Shown here one piece after another: positions 29,364 through 37,785 of a DNA stretch of 38,182 nucleotides (the first letter of the stretch is position 1; each line of letters starts with the position of its first letter). Source of the DNA: a virus. Made by a program: the position numbers and the translations under genes. The stretch is taken from IMG/VR virus record IMGVR_UViG_3300042922_000381, positions 1-38,182 of that record; one strand, given 5' to 3'. The notes under the pieces were generated by a model. It did no database searches and was not told the DNA's origin. It was given only the letters and a program-made list of their open reading frames with translations.

Positions 29364-32300
29364 ATGTTGAGAATCAATAAAAATATTCCAGCAAAAAAAA
29401 CGGGCTATGAAGCATGGAAAGAACAAAAGAGTCAGCCGAAAACAGAATCCAAGGCTCCTGTCCGAAAATTGCAGTTTGAAAACCCCCACTACATCGGCAA
29501 AAGCGATACGAATAAGACCTACCAATGGGAAACAGACACGCTCAAGCCTTTATCTGTAAAGAAGTATGGGCGAAGCTACAATGATAAGTTTGAAGCATGG
29601 GCCAAAGAGCAAGGTATTCAAGATCATGAAATGTCGGAGTTCCGTACTTGGATTGACTCCAAAGAAGACGGCCAAACTGTAAAAGGTAAGGGAACCGATA
29701 GTATTATTAAAAACATGGAAAAGCGAACACAAGAGAACGTAGGGAAGGTTAAGGAGCGATTGCAAAACCCACCCCTAGCGAAGGATAAACCGGAGAAGAA
29801 ACAAAAGCCTAAAAAAGAATCTGGCAACATGTTAAAGGCCGCAGGAAAAGCCGCATTGGAGTTTTTTAATCCACTTGATGATGTAAGCGGAGAAGAAGCG
29901 GTTAACAAGTTTTTAAATACAAAGCAGTCTAAAGGGTTCAAAGGTTTATCTCGTGGTGCTAACAGAGCGGTGGACAGTGCTTCTTTTGGATTAATGAGTA
30001 ACCTTGATAAAAAAGTAAATGATCGTACCCCTTATTACAACTCGGAGCGGGCATTCGGTGAAGGTGGAGGGACAGACATGCTAACATCGGGACTAGGTTA
30101 TTTAGTCCCGGGTGTGGGTGCATATAAAGCCTTGAACGCAACCAAAGCAGGAACCGCCTTGACTCAACTAGGTACAAAAGGATTAGGGAAACGACTCCTA
30201 TCAGAAGGGGCTAAAGGTGCCATTACAGGAGCGGCAACAGCAGGAGCAGAGGTTGGGGTTCGGGAAGCCTTAAACCCGAAAGACCAAAACTGGAAAGATA
30301 ACGCCAAATGGCTTGGGTTCGGTACGGTAACGGGAGCAGTTGCCGACCCTCTTATGTATGGTGGGGGTAAATTGATTGGCAAAGGTGCTGAAAAATTGGC
30401 GGGTAAAGCCATGCAAAAGCTTGTTCCTTCTAATCAAGAGGTAGCTAATACTATTTCTACTGTTATTGGCAAAGGGGAAAGATTAAAGCCAAGAGAATAC
30501 ACTATGCCTAATGGGGAAAAAGTCCACATTAAAAACCGGGTAACAGATGCTTTAAAAAATACCGAGACAAAATTAAATGAAGTTCAACCAAAAGTGAATG
30601 CTCAAAACCAAGAATTACAAGAAGCAGTTCAACAACAATACGATTATTTAAAAAACAGTATGAGCAAGGGCGTGGATACGGGAACCACAGGAAATGGGAT
30701 GACGGGCAATTTTAAAGAAGTTGATGGGCGATATACCATCAGCAAGAATGAAAAGTGGTACCAAGATTTCTTTTCTCAAAACGGGCGCAAGCCAAACGAG
30801 AAGGAATTATGGGAAATTGCCGAGCGACAAGTAAAGGAAGGTTTTCAAGACGAAGCAGTCGGAGACATTCCAGCATGGAACCCGAAAGAAGTCCAGGAGA
30901 TTGATAGCCAGATTGATGAATTGACCACTATGCTTAGGGAACAACCTGAACAAGAAGAAGTCATTCGACCTCTATTGGATGCTTTAGAAGATGATCGCCA
31001 AGCGGTGTTGAAATCTCTTGAAGAAACCCAAGCTGGTGCAAGTGAGCTGCAGAAACAAAAAGCCAACTTACAACGGACTTTAAATGGTGAAGATATTCAA
31101 CCGATGCGTGTAGGCGAATCCCTTCCTGGTGATGTTCAAGCTATGAAAGCCGATACGATTCCATTAAGGGAACCATCAAGAACCAAACAATTTAAGGACA
31201 TGGGTTTTTGGGAACAAGCCGTCAACAAAGTGAAGAAAGCGTTTGGCAGTGAAAACGTGTACGAACAACCTATTGCCCGCCAAGAAATCCTAGACAATAT
31301 GAGAAAAAATTTAGGGGTAACCATTCGTACCGGGCGATTAAATGCCGATGAATCCGTAAAAGGTTATTTCAAAGTGAAACCCGAAGTGATTCGCTCCCGT
31401 CAACATGGCGATATACAAGTTATCTCCCACGAGATTGGTCACAGCTTAGATAAGCAGTTTAACCTATCCAGTGGGGCATTTGACAACGAATTATTGACAC
31501 TAGGGGCAAATACATCAGGTAAAGATTACACGCCTGAGCAGGTCAGGAATGAAGGTCTAGCGGAGTTCATTCGTTTGTTTCTAACAGACCCAGACAAAGC
31601 AATTCAACAAGCACCTTTGTTCTCGAAACACTTTGATGAAGTCCTTCCGAAAAAGACAAAAAACTCTTTATTGAGAACGCAAGAGGACATAGATCGTTGG
31701 ATAGAACAAGGTCCTGCTTTACGCTCAAGAGGTAAAATTAACTTCACTGGTAAAGAACCAGAAACAGCATCCGAAAAAATTGACAAGGTTTATAGTCAAT
31801 TCATTGATAAATTTGACCGATTGAAAAAAGTAGAGAAACAGATTACAGGAAAACTAAATGATGCTGCACATTCTTTATATAAGAAGGCTCGTCTTTCTGT
31901 AGGGGCCCCTAAAAAAGCAGAATTGATTTTAAATGAAAAGTTAAAGCCTATCTTTAAAGGGATTGAAAATGAAGGTATTTCTATGAAAGACATTAGCCAA
32001 TACGCCAAAGATGTTCACGCTCAAGAGTTAGAAACGATGGGGGAAAAGGTAGCCTTGCAAGCGGGGGAAGAATTGAACCTATTATCTCAATCGGCTAAAG
32101 AACTAGACACAGATAGTCTATTAAAAGCGATTGATGATTTTCAAACTCAATATGAAGTGGAGTTGGATGAAGGACAAGTGACCTTGCTGGCTAAAGGGGA
32201 AGAATTAGAACTTAATGAAGATCAGTTATTCCAGATTGCTGAAGCAAATCGTATCGAAAGCGGTGTAACCAAGGAAGAGATGGAAGCAACCATCCGAGAA

Positions 32301-34331
32301 TTAGGCACACCAAAAATGCAAGAGATTCAACAAAAGCTAGTTGCCTATAACAATGATTTGTTGGATATGTTGGTGGAAGGGCAAATATTGACTAAAGAAG
32401 CAGTCGAAGCCATGAGACAAAAATATCCGAACTATGTTCCGTTTTTCAGATTCTTTGAAGAGGATATTTCCATGGGACTAAGCGGAAATAAAGGGTTTGT
32501 TAATGTAGCTAATCCAGTAAAACGTTTAAAAGGTTCTACTCGTGATGTTATCGACCCGTTAGAAAGTATGGTCAAAAACACCTTCGCGGTTGTGAATGCT
32601 GTCGAGAAAAACAAAGTAGGCTTAGAACTTTCGAGATTAGCAGACATTGAAGGAGCAGGGCAATTCATCGAACGGTTGGAAGGCAAAAATCCGATTCAAG
32701 GGGATGCAATTGTAACCGTTACGGAGAAAGGCCAAAAAGTCCAGTATCAACTTGACAAGGATTTATATGACGCTATTAAACAATTAGATGAGGATAGAGC
32801 CAACAAAGTGATTCAATTCCTATCCTATCCTACTTCCATGCTTCGAGCTGGCGCAACCTTAACACCTGAATTTATGTTGAGGAACCCGATTCGCGACCAA
32901 TTCCAGGCGTTTGTCGTATCCAATTACGGATACAATCCGATTATTGATTTACCGTTAGGGGCTTGGGAAGTCTTTAAAGGGAAAGCGTTCAAAAAGCATG
33001 CCATTTATAAAAAATGGGTGATGAATGGCGGAGGATACGGAAACTATCTTTCTCAAGACCGTAACTATTTAAGAGAAACTTTGCACACTTTGAAGAAAGA
33101 GGGTAAATGGTACCAAAAAGGCTATCGCACGATCACTAACCCGAAAGAATTAGGAAAGGTTACATTAAGGATTTTACAAGCCTTGTCCGAATTTTCCGAG
33201 GAAGCCACCAAGGTAGGAGAATTTAGAAAGGCATTGAAAAAAGGAGCAACGGAAGCGGAAGCAGCTTTCCAATCTCGTGACCTCATGGATTTTGGACGTG
33301 TGGGCTCAGATATGAGACAATGGAATAGAGCGGTTGCTTTCTTAAATGCTAACATTCAAGGTAAAGATAAAATTGCAAGGGCATTTAAAAGTAATCCGGT
33401 TCGGACAACTACTAGAGCGGTGGTAGGAGTTACGATTCCAGCCATGGGTGCATTGCTATCAATGGAGTATTTAGCTAATGACAAGCAAAAGGAAACGTAT
33501 GAAAACACTCCTAAATGGATGAAGGACACCTTCTTCTTGTTGCCGATTCCTGGCACGGATGAATTGGCCCGTGTTCCTAAACCATTTGACTTAGCACCTG
33601 TTTTTGCTAACCCGGTGGAGCAAATTTGGGATTATGTGAAAACCAACGATCCTGATGCGTGGGATGATTTTTTAAGTCGACAAGCTATGGAACTATTGAA
33701 AATTCCTCACATGCTGACAGGGTTAACACCAATTATTGAAAGTGTTACTAACTATAGTTTCTTCACAGGTGGTACAATAGTACCAAGACGAGACCAAGAT
33801 TTACTACCACAAGATCAGTATGGTGTATCGACAAGCCTAACGGCTCGAACAGTCGGAAATTTAACTAAGACTTCTCCGTATAAAGTAGATAACATGATTC
33901 GAGGATATGGAGCGGGATTAGGAAAATATGCCACGGCTGGATTGGATAAGATTCTTGAAAAGGCGGGTGCTGGTGAATTACCGCCACAAGAAGCGAAGAA
34001 GTGGAGTGAACTTCCTGTCGTGAATGCCTTTACGGTTGATTCAACGGGCGGAGGACAAGTGATGAACGACTTCTATGATACTCTTGATAGATTACGAAAA
34101 GAAAACAATTCTGCCAAGCGAAATGAGGCGGAATATGAAAGAAGTGAAGAGTACAAGTATTTAAACAAGGCGAGTAGTGAAATTAGCAAGTTGAGGAATG
34201 AATACCGTCAGATTCAAGGTTCTTATGATTTATCTCCGAAAGAAAAACGTAATCAGTTAGATGAATTGGATAGTCAAATGAATCAACTTGCAAGGGAGGC
34301 ATTAGTTCAAATTGGGGAAAAAACGAAGTAA
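29364..34331 (+). CDS. Giant multi-domain ejection protein with zincin domain
   Basis: 1655 residues, ATG. Basic, proline-rich N-terminus; glycine-rich hydrophobic segments at about 225-360 (GYLVPGVGAYKALNATKAGT, AITGAATAGAEVG) like channel-forming ejection proteins. Coiled coil at 400-600. A metalloprotease-like site H689-E-I-G-H693 with N-E-G-L-A-E (730-734) gives the zincin ligands. A helical middle follows, then a region around 1170-1240 (LRAGATLTPEFMLRNPIRDQ) like the domain seen in large polyvalent phage proteins. C-terminal helices end the protein. It would be injected with the genome, possibly cutting host proteins or wall-linked targets. Confidence 0.75.
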   Translation: MLRINKNIPAKKTGYEAWKEQKSQPKTESKAPVRKLQFENPHYIGKSDTNKTYQWETDTLKPLSVKKYGRSYNDKFEAWAKEQGIQDHEMSEFRTWIDSKEDGQTVKGKGTDSIIKNMEKRTQENVGKVKERLQNPPLAKDKPEKKQKPKKESGNMLKAAGKAALEFFNPLDDVSGEEAVNKFLNTKQSKGFKGLSRGANRAVDSASFGLMSNLDKKVNDRTPYYNSERAFGEGGGTDMLTSGLGYLVPGVGAYKALNATKAGTALTQLGTKGLGKRLLSEGAKGAITGAATAGAEVGVREALNPKDQNWKDNAKWLGFGTVTGAVADPLMYGGGKLIGKGAEKLAGKAMQKLVPSNQEVANTISTVIGKGERLKPREYTMPNGEKVHIKNRVTDALKNTETKLNEVQPKVNAQNQELQEAVQQQYDYLKNSMSKGVDTGTTGNGMTGNFKEVDGRYTISKNEKWYQDFFSQNGRKPNEKELWEIAERQVKEGFQDEAVGDIPAWNPKEVQEIDSQIDELTTMLREQPEQEEVIRPLLDALEDDRQAVLKSLEETQAGASELQKQKANLQRTLNGEDIQPMRVGESLPGDVQAMKADTIPLREPSRTKQFKDMGFWEQAVNKVKKAFGSENVYEQPIARQEILDNMRKNLGVTIRTGRLNADESVKGYFKVKPEVIRSRQHGDIQVISHEIGHSLDKQFNLSSGAFDNELLTLGANTSGKDYTPEQVRNEGLAEFIRLFLTDPDKAIQQAPLFSKHFDEVLPKKTKNSLLRTQEDIDRWIEQGPALRSRGKINFTGKEPETASEKIDKVYSQFIDKFDRLKKVEKQITGKLNDAAHSLYKKARLSVGAPKKAELILNEKLKPIFKGIENEGISMKDISQYAKDVHAQELETMGEKVALQAGEELNLLSQSAKELDTDSLLKAIDDFQTQYEVELDEGQVTLLAKGEELELNEDQLFQIAEANRIESGVTKEEMEATIRELGTPKMQEIQQKLVAYNNDLLDMLVEGQILTKEAVEAMRQKYPNYVPFFRFFEEDISMGLSGNKGFVNVANPVKRLKGSTRDVIDPLESMVKNTFAVVNAVEKNKVGLELSRLADIEGAGQFIERLEGKNPIQGDAIVTVTEKGQKVQYQLDKDLYDAIKQLDEDRANKVIQFLSYPTSMLRAGATLTPEFMLRNPIRDQFQAFVVSNYGYNPIIDLPLGAWEVFKGKAFKKHAIYKKWVMNGGGYGNYLSQDRNYLRETLHTLKKEGKWYQKGYRTITNPKELGKVTLRILQALSEFSEEATKVGEFRKALKKGATEAEAAFQSRDLMDFGRVGSDMRQWNRAVAFLNANIQGKDKIARAFKSNPVRTTTRAVVGVTIPAMGALLSMEYLANDKQKETYENTPKWMKDTFFLLPIPGTDELARVPKPFDLAPVFANPVEQIWDYVKTNDPDAWDDFLSRQAMELLKIPHMLTGLTPIIESVTNYSFFTGGTIVPRRDQDLLPQDQYGVSTSLTARTVGNLTKTSPYKVDNMIRGYGAGLGKYATAGLDKILEKAGAGELPPQEAKKWSELPVVNAFTVDSTGGGQVMNDFYDTLDRLRKENNSAKRNEAEYERSEEYKYLNKASSEISKLRNEYRQIQGSYDLSPKEKRNQLDELDSQMNQLAREALVQIGEKTK

Positions 34332-34554
34332 AAAAGAGATGGAAGAACTATTTGGGAAAGAAGGACCTTGGTGGTTAATGTACCTGTTCTTTATTCCTTT
34401 ATTTCTAATTGCCATTGTTCCCGAAGGATTTTTCACATGGCAAGTGATGGTTGTTTTTGCTGTATTAATGAGTACTCCATTTTTTGTCGGATGGTGGTTA
34501 TACAGTGATAACAGTCCAAAAAATAAGAATAAAACGGAAGAGGGCTCACATTGA
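34312..34554 (+). CDS. Two-span membrane protein, holin-like
   Basis: 80 residues from TTG 34312 (ATG 34339 is an alternative); AAGGGAGG lies 12 bases before the TTG. Two membrane helices: WWLMYLFFIPLFLIAIVPEG and WQVMVVFAVLMSTPFFVGWW, with a basic N-terminus and charged tail. It overlaps the ejection protein by 20 bases. First gene of the lysis group; may be a holin, antiholin or internal membrane protein. Confidence 0.6.
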   Translation: MGKKRSKKEMEELFGKEGPWWLMYLFFIPLFLIAIVPEGFFTWQVMVVFAVLMSTPFFVGWWLYSDNSPKNKNKTEEGSH

Positions 34555-34566
34555 GTCCTCTTTTTC
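34540..34566 (+). terminator. Terminator inside lysis group
   Basis: GAGGGCTCA (34540-34548) pairs with TGAGTCCTC (34552-34560), followed by TTTTTC. The stem overlaps the end of the preceding gene. It would reduce holin expression from upstream. Confidence 0.7.
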
Positions 34567-34594
34567 TATGCAAAAACAACGGTGGGGTGATCGC

Positions 34595-34888
34595 TTGGAA
34601 TTACAAGTTGGCGTGTTCATTGCAGTAGCATCATTGGTTATTAGTTACCTAGCTTTTAGTTTAAATAAGCAAAAAGAAACAAAAACAGAAACTCGTCAGG
34701 ATGCCAGAATACAGGCTCAACTAGAGTATATCGGAAAAGGGGTTGATGATATTAGGATTGATTTAAAAGCGAATAAAGATTCTGTCAGTGAGTTAAAAGT
34801 ATATGTCGCAAGGGTAGAAGAATCTAACAAATCACTTCACAAGCGTGTCGATAAATTAGAAGGAAAAGGAGAGGTTTTACATGGATAA
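34595..34888 (+). CDS. XhlA-like membrane-associated lysis protein
   Basis: 97 residues from TTG 34595 with GGGGTGAT upstream; an earlier ATG at 34568 lies in the terminator and lacks a ribosome site. One N-terminal membrane helix (VGVFIAVASLVISYLAFSLN), then a coiled coil (DDIRIDLKANKDSVSELKVY, ARVEESNKSLHKRVDKLEG). This resembles XhlA-type proteins that act with holins in Bacillus prophages, though there the membrane helix is C-terminal. Overlaps the holin by 8 bases. Confidence 0.6.
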   Translation: MELQVGVFIAVASLVISYLAFSLNKQKETKTETRQDARIQAQLEYIGKGVDDIRIDLKANKDSVSELKVYVARVEESNKSLHKRVDKLEGKGEVLHG

Positions 34889-35105
34889 AGCGAGTGTGAC
34901 AAGGTTTGCATTGTTAGTCGTAGCGGTATTAAATGCCGTATTAAATATGCTAGGATTTGAAACGATTCCTGAAACATTGGTCAATGACATTATTGCGGTG
35001 GGTTCAGGGTTATATATCCTTTATGTTGGATGGAAAAACAACTATCTATCTAAAAAAGGTTTGCTACAGAAAGAAATATTAAAACAAAATGGATTAACAA
35101 AATAA
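34881..35105 (+). CDS. Holin, SPP1 family
   Basis: 74 residues, ATG with GGAGAGG upstream. Begins MDKASVTRFALLVVAVLNAVL, the typical SPP1-type holin opening. Two membrane helices (residues 8-26 and about 38-52, IIAVGSGLYILYVGWKNNYL), and a basic tail. It would form the hole that lets the amidase reach the wall. Followed by a UUCG-loop terminator. Confidence 0.85.
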   Translation: MDKASVTRFALLVVAVLNAVLNMLGFETIPETLVNDIIAVGSGLYILYVGWKNNYLSKKGLLQKEILKQNGLTK

Positions 35106-35132
35106 GCTGCCTTCGGGTGGCTTTTCTTTTTT
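35104..35132 (+). terminator. Terminator after holin
   Basis: AAGCTGCC-ttcg-GGTGGCTT (35104-35123) with a UUCG tetraloop, followed by TTCTTTTTTT. Partial readthrough would give less amidase than holin. Confidence 0.8.
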
Positions 35133-35150
35133 TAGAGAGGATGAAAAAGA

Positions 35151-36095
35151 ATGCCAGATATTACGCAAAAATTTTTAACTAAAAACGATTGCTACAAAGC
35201 AGGTAGAAAAATCACGCCCAAAGGAATTATGGTTCACTCCACAGGGGCGAATAATCCTAAATTAAGTCGTTATATTCAGCCTGATGATGGAATCTTAGGA
35301 AAAAACCCTAACCAAAACGATTGGAACATGGGTGGGATTGATCGTTGCGTCCATGGGTTTATCGGAAAAGATAAAAACGGGAAAGCAAGAATCTATCAAA
35401 CCTTACCTTGGAATCATCGGGGGTGGCACGGTGGCGGGAAGTCGAACGATACGCATATTGGCTTTGAAATCTGTGAGGATGGATTAACAGACCCAATCTA
35501 TTTTAATGAGGTATATAACCTTGCTGTTGAGTTGTGCGCTTTCCTTTGTAAAGAGTTTAATCTAACTGTAGACACGGTTATTGGTCATTATGAAGGTTAT
35601 CAAAAAGGGATTGCGACTAATCACGGGGATCCAAAACATTGGTTTTCTAGACACGGAAAGAGCATGGATACTTTACGAGAGGATATAAAGAAAAAATTAA
35701 CCCCTGTGGTTCCATCGGTAATCTATGAAGCCCATGTGCAAAATATCGGATGGCAAGGGAAAAAGAGAAACGGAGAGACAGCAGGAACCACAGGGAAGTT
35801 TTTACGACTGGAAGCCTTGACAGTGAAGCTAGAAAACACCAACGCCCGATTAGAATTAGAGGGGCATGTCGAAAATAAAGGGTGGACAGCCTTACGAACA
35901 AATGGAGAAGTTATCGGCACTATTGGAGAAGGTTTGAGACTTGAAGCTGTTAAACTAAAATGTGCTACTCATCCTCTTTTATATCGGGTACATGTGGAAG
36001 GTACGGGATGGATGCCATGGGTAAAAAATGGTGAGGTTGCCGGAACGGTAGGCAGGTCTTTAAGAATTGAAGCGATTGAAATAAAAATAGCCTAA
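35151..36095 (+). CDS. N-acetylmuramoyl-L-alanine amidase (endolysin) with ChW repeats
   Basis: 314 residues, ATG with AGAGAGGATG upstream. Residues 20-165 are an Amidase_2 domain: MVHSTGANNP (zinc ligand H29), LPWNHRGWHGGGKSNDTHIG, FEICEDG, HYEGYQKGIATNHGDPKHWF (further ligand and catalytic residues). It cuts the lactyl-L-alanine bond of peptidoglycan. Residues 185-314 hold three ChW-type repeats (NIGWQGKKRNGETAGTTGK, NKGWTALRTNGEVIGTIGE, GTGWMPWVKNGEVAGTVGR), about 43 residues apart. These serve as wall-binding modules. No signal peptide, so the holin is needed. Confidence 0.9.
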   Translation: MPDITQKFLTKNDCYKAGRKITPKGIMVHSTGANNPKLSRYIQPDDGILGKNPNQNDWNMGGIDRCVHGFIGKDKNGKARIYQTLPWNHRGWHGGGKSNDTHIGFEICEDGLTDPIYFNEVYNLAVELCAFLCKEFNLTVDTVIGHYEGYQKGIATNHGDPKHWFSRHGKSMDTLREDIKKKLTPVVPSVIYEAHVQNIGWQGKKRNGETAGTTGKFLRLEALTVKLENTNARLELEGHVENKGWTALRTNGEVIGTIGEGLRLEAVKLKCATHPLLYRVHVEGTGWMPWVKNGEVAGTVGRSLRIEAIEIKIA

Positions 36096-36103
36096 AAAAA
36101 GAA

Positions 36104-36140
36104 GCCCTCACTCATTGCGAGTGGGGGATTTCCTTTTTTC
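36104..36140 (+). terminator. Terminator after endolysin
   Basis: CCCTCACTC (36105-36113) pairs with GAGTGGGGG (36119-36127), one G-T pair, followed by ATTTCCTTTTTTC. Ends the late operon before the att region. Confidence 0.8.
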
Positions 36141-36168
36141 TTCCTTATTATAATATTACAAATTTTCT

Positions 36169-36440
36169 GCCCACAAAAGAGATTAGATAGCGAAAGACAA
36201 ACCCTTTCCCCATTCCCCACAAGCTACCCACGAACTCCCCACAAAAGTTTAAAAAACTTCTATTTGTTTCTGTTTTCGAAATATCCAAAATGCTGATTTA
36301 ATAGGGTTTTTTAATCGTTTCTGTCCGTTTCTTTTTATCAAAATAATGTGAGTTCGATTCTCGCCGAGGGCATCAAAAACCAGTTATATCAAGGCTCTAC
36401 AGCTTTATCAAGTACCTCCTGCCCACGAACTCCCCACAAA
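36169..36440. other. Candidate attP: tRNA-like core with flanking arm repeats
   Basis: 36348-36372 matches a tRNA 3' half: GTGAG-TTCGATT-CTCGC is a T arm (36348-36364), then CGAGGGC plus A (acceptor and discriminator), then TCA rather than CCA. Repeats ending in CCCACAA flank it: GCCCACAAAA (36169), CCCCACAA (36215), CCCCACAA (36237), and CCCCACAA (36432). The 19-base CCCACGAACTCCCCACAAA occurs at 36227 and 36422, in the same orientation. This is a core with P and P' arm sites, right beside the integrase gene. Confidence 0.75.
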
Positions 36441-37591
36441 CTCATAAATTCGTTGATTTTTTCCATGTTTCTCTGCTCAGAAATATTGGACTTGTGGCCG
36501 TAGGTATTTAAGAGAATGGACTTGTCTTTATCACCTAATCTTCCTCCGATAAAGTTAATATCGGAAACACCTGATTCCCACATGATTGTTTCGTGTGTAT
36601 GACGGAACATATGTGGGGTATAATGGCGAAGGTTAAACCGATTGCAAAGTTTGTTGAGCCAGTCCCCATAATTGGAGGTTTTGACAAAACTTCCTGTTTG
36701 GGTTATAAAAAAGGTAGGAACATTTTCAGATTTTAGTCCGTGGCGCAGAATGATGGCGTTGCGGATTTTTTTATATTCTTTTAATTTCGCTAACGTGAAA
36801 TCATCTAGCCCAATAATTCGTTCCCCTGATTCTCCTGTCTTAGTCGTAGGCTTCACCTTCCAAACTAAATCCTCTTTGATGTACGTTTTATCTATGTTTA
36901 ATAGTTTCTCATTGAAATCCACGTCTTTTTCACTGACCGCACAAATTTCTCCGATTCTAGCACCTGTTCCAATCAAAGCATAGGTGATGTATTTATATTG
37001 ATAGAATTCATCGGTTGTATAAGATTCAATCGCTTTGATTAATTCCAGGCATTCATCTAGTTCAATATTCTTCTTTTTGTTCTTCACAGGTTTGCAGGTA
37101 CGAGGATATTTTGTTTTTTTGACTGGATTCTTTCGAATAATATCCGGGACAGCTTCCTCAAAGGCTTCGCTCAAACGGCTGTTATGGCGCTGTAAGGTGC
37201 TTTTCGTGTAGCTGGGGGCAATGGTATTGATAAAGCCCTGATACTTCTCCTTGTCCAAGTCCTTCATTTTCACATATCCTAGATGCTCGGTGCAAATTGT
37301 TATCGCTTGATTAATCGTTTTTTCCGTTCCCCAAGAAACGGTATTTTTTTTAAATGTATCAAACCAATATTGCAGATAGTCCTTCACAAACATTTCCTCT
37401 TTAGCAATGTCGATGCCAAGTCCTAGTTTCCGTTCCATTTCATCGGCTGCCTTCTTGCATTCTTTCGGTGATTTAAAATCTCCCTTTGACTTCTCTTTCC
37501 ATTTATTTGTTTTAGGGTCTTTGTATCGAATCCGATACTCATAAAAGTCGAGTTTGGAGTCCTTTTTTTGATATTTTTTAATACTTGCCAT
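36389..37591 (-). CDS. int: Tyrosine-type site-specific integrase
   Basis: 400 residues from ATG 37591, with AAAGGTGTG upstream on the minus strand; a longer start at 37633 is less likely. N-terminal AP2-like arm-binding domain (YEYRIRYKDPKTNKWKEKSK), SAM-like core-binding domain (62-160), catalytic domain from 175. Catalytic residues: R212 (GTGARIGEI), Lys in KPTTKTGESG, H327 and R330 (PHMFRHTHE), nucleophile Y364 (LNTYGHKS). The usual second His (LGH) is D354 here (RLGDKDK). It would recombine the tRNA-like attP immediately downstream with a host tRNA gene. Confidence 0.9.
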   Translation of the reverse strand: MASIKKYQKKDSKLDFYEYRIRYKDPKTNKWKEKSKGDFKSPKECKKAADEMERKLGLGIDIAKEEMFVKDYLQYWFDTFKKNTVSWGTEKTINQAITICTEHLGYVKMKDLDKEKYQGFINTIAPSYTKSTLQRHNSRLSEAFEEAVPDIIRKNPVKKTKYPRTCKPVKNKKKNIELDECLELIKAIESYTTDEFYQYKYITYALIGTGARIGEICAVSEKDVDFNEKLLNIDKTYIKEDLVWKVKPTTKTGESGERIIGLDDFTLAKLKEYKKIRNAIILRHGLKSENVPTFFITQTGSFVKTSNYGDWLNKLCNRFNLRHYTPHMFRHTHETIMWESGVSDINFIGGRLGDKDKSILLNTYGHKSNISEQRNMEKINEFMSLWGVRGQEVLDKAVEP

Positions 37592-37659
37592 TTTTTTCAC
37601 ACCTTTGTTGATTTTTATCATAGTATTACCCACATAAAATTCAATTATGGGGGAGTATT

Positions 37660-37725
37660 TCTATAATAGTTATGTTACTATAATATTATATACGAATGTT
37701 TGTTCTATTTCGAACTATTGGTTAC
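37660..37725 (-). promoter_or_regulatory. Integrase promoter region with LexA-like box
   Basis: On the minus strand a -10 TATAAT lies near 37684-37689, with a possible -35 TTCGAA 18 bases upstream. AGAACAAACATTCG (complement of 37693-37706) matches 12 of 14 positions of the Bacillus LexA box (CGAACRNRYGTTYG). Direct repeats of CTATAATA also occur (37660-37685). Weak evidence. Confidence 0.35.
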
Positions 37726-37785
37726 TCTTTTTTATGTCGAAACATGGGGAAAAGTATTTAGATGCTTGGTTTTGCAATAGTGACT

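Noticed and set aside
36348-36376. tRNA gene fragment as a functional tRNA
   Set aside because: Only the T arm and 3' acceptor half are present; there is no D arm or anticodon arm upstream, so it is an att core rather than a tRNA gene.
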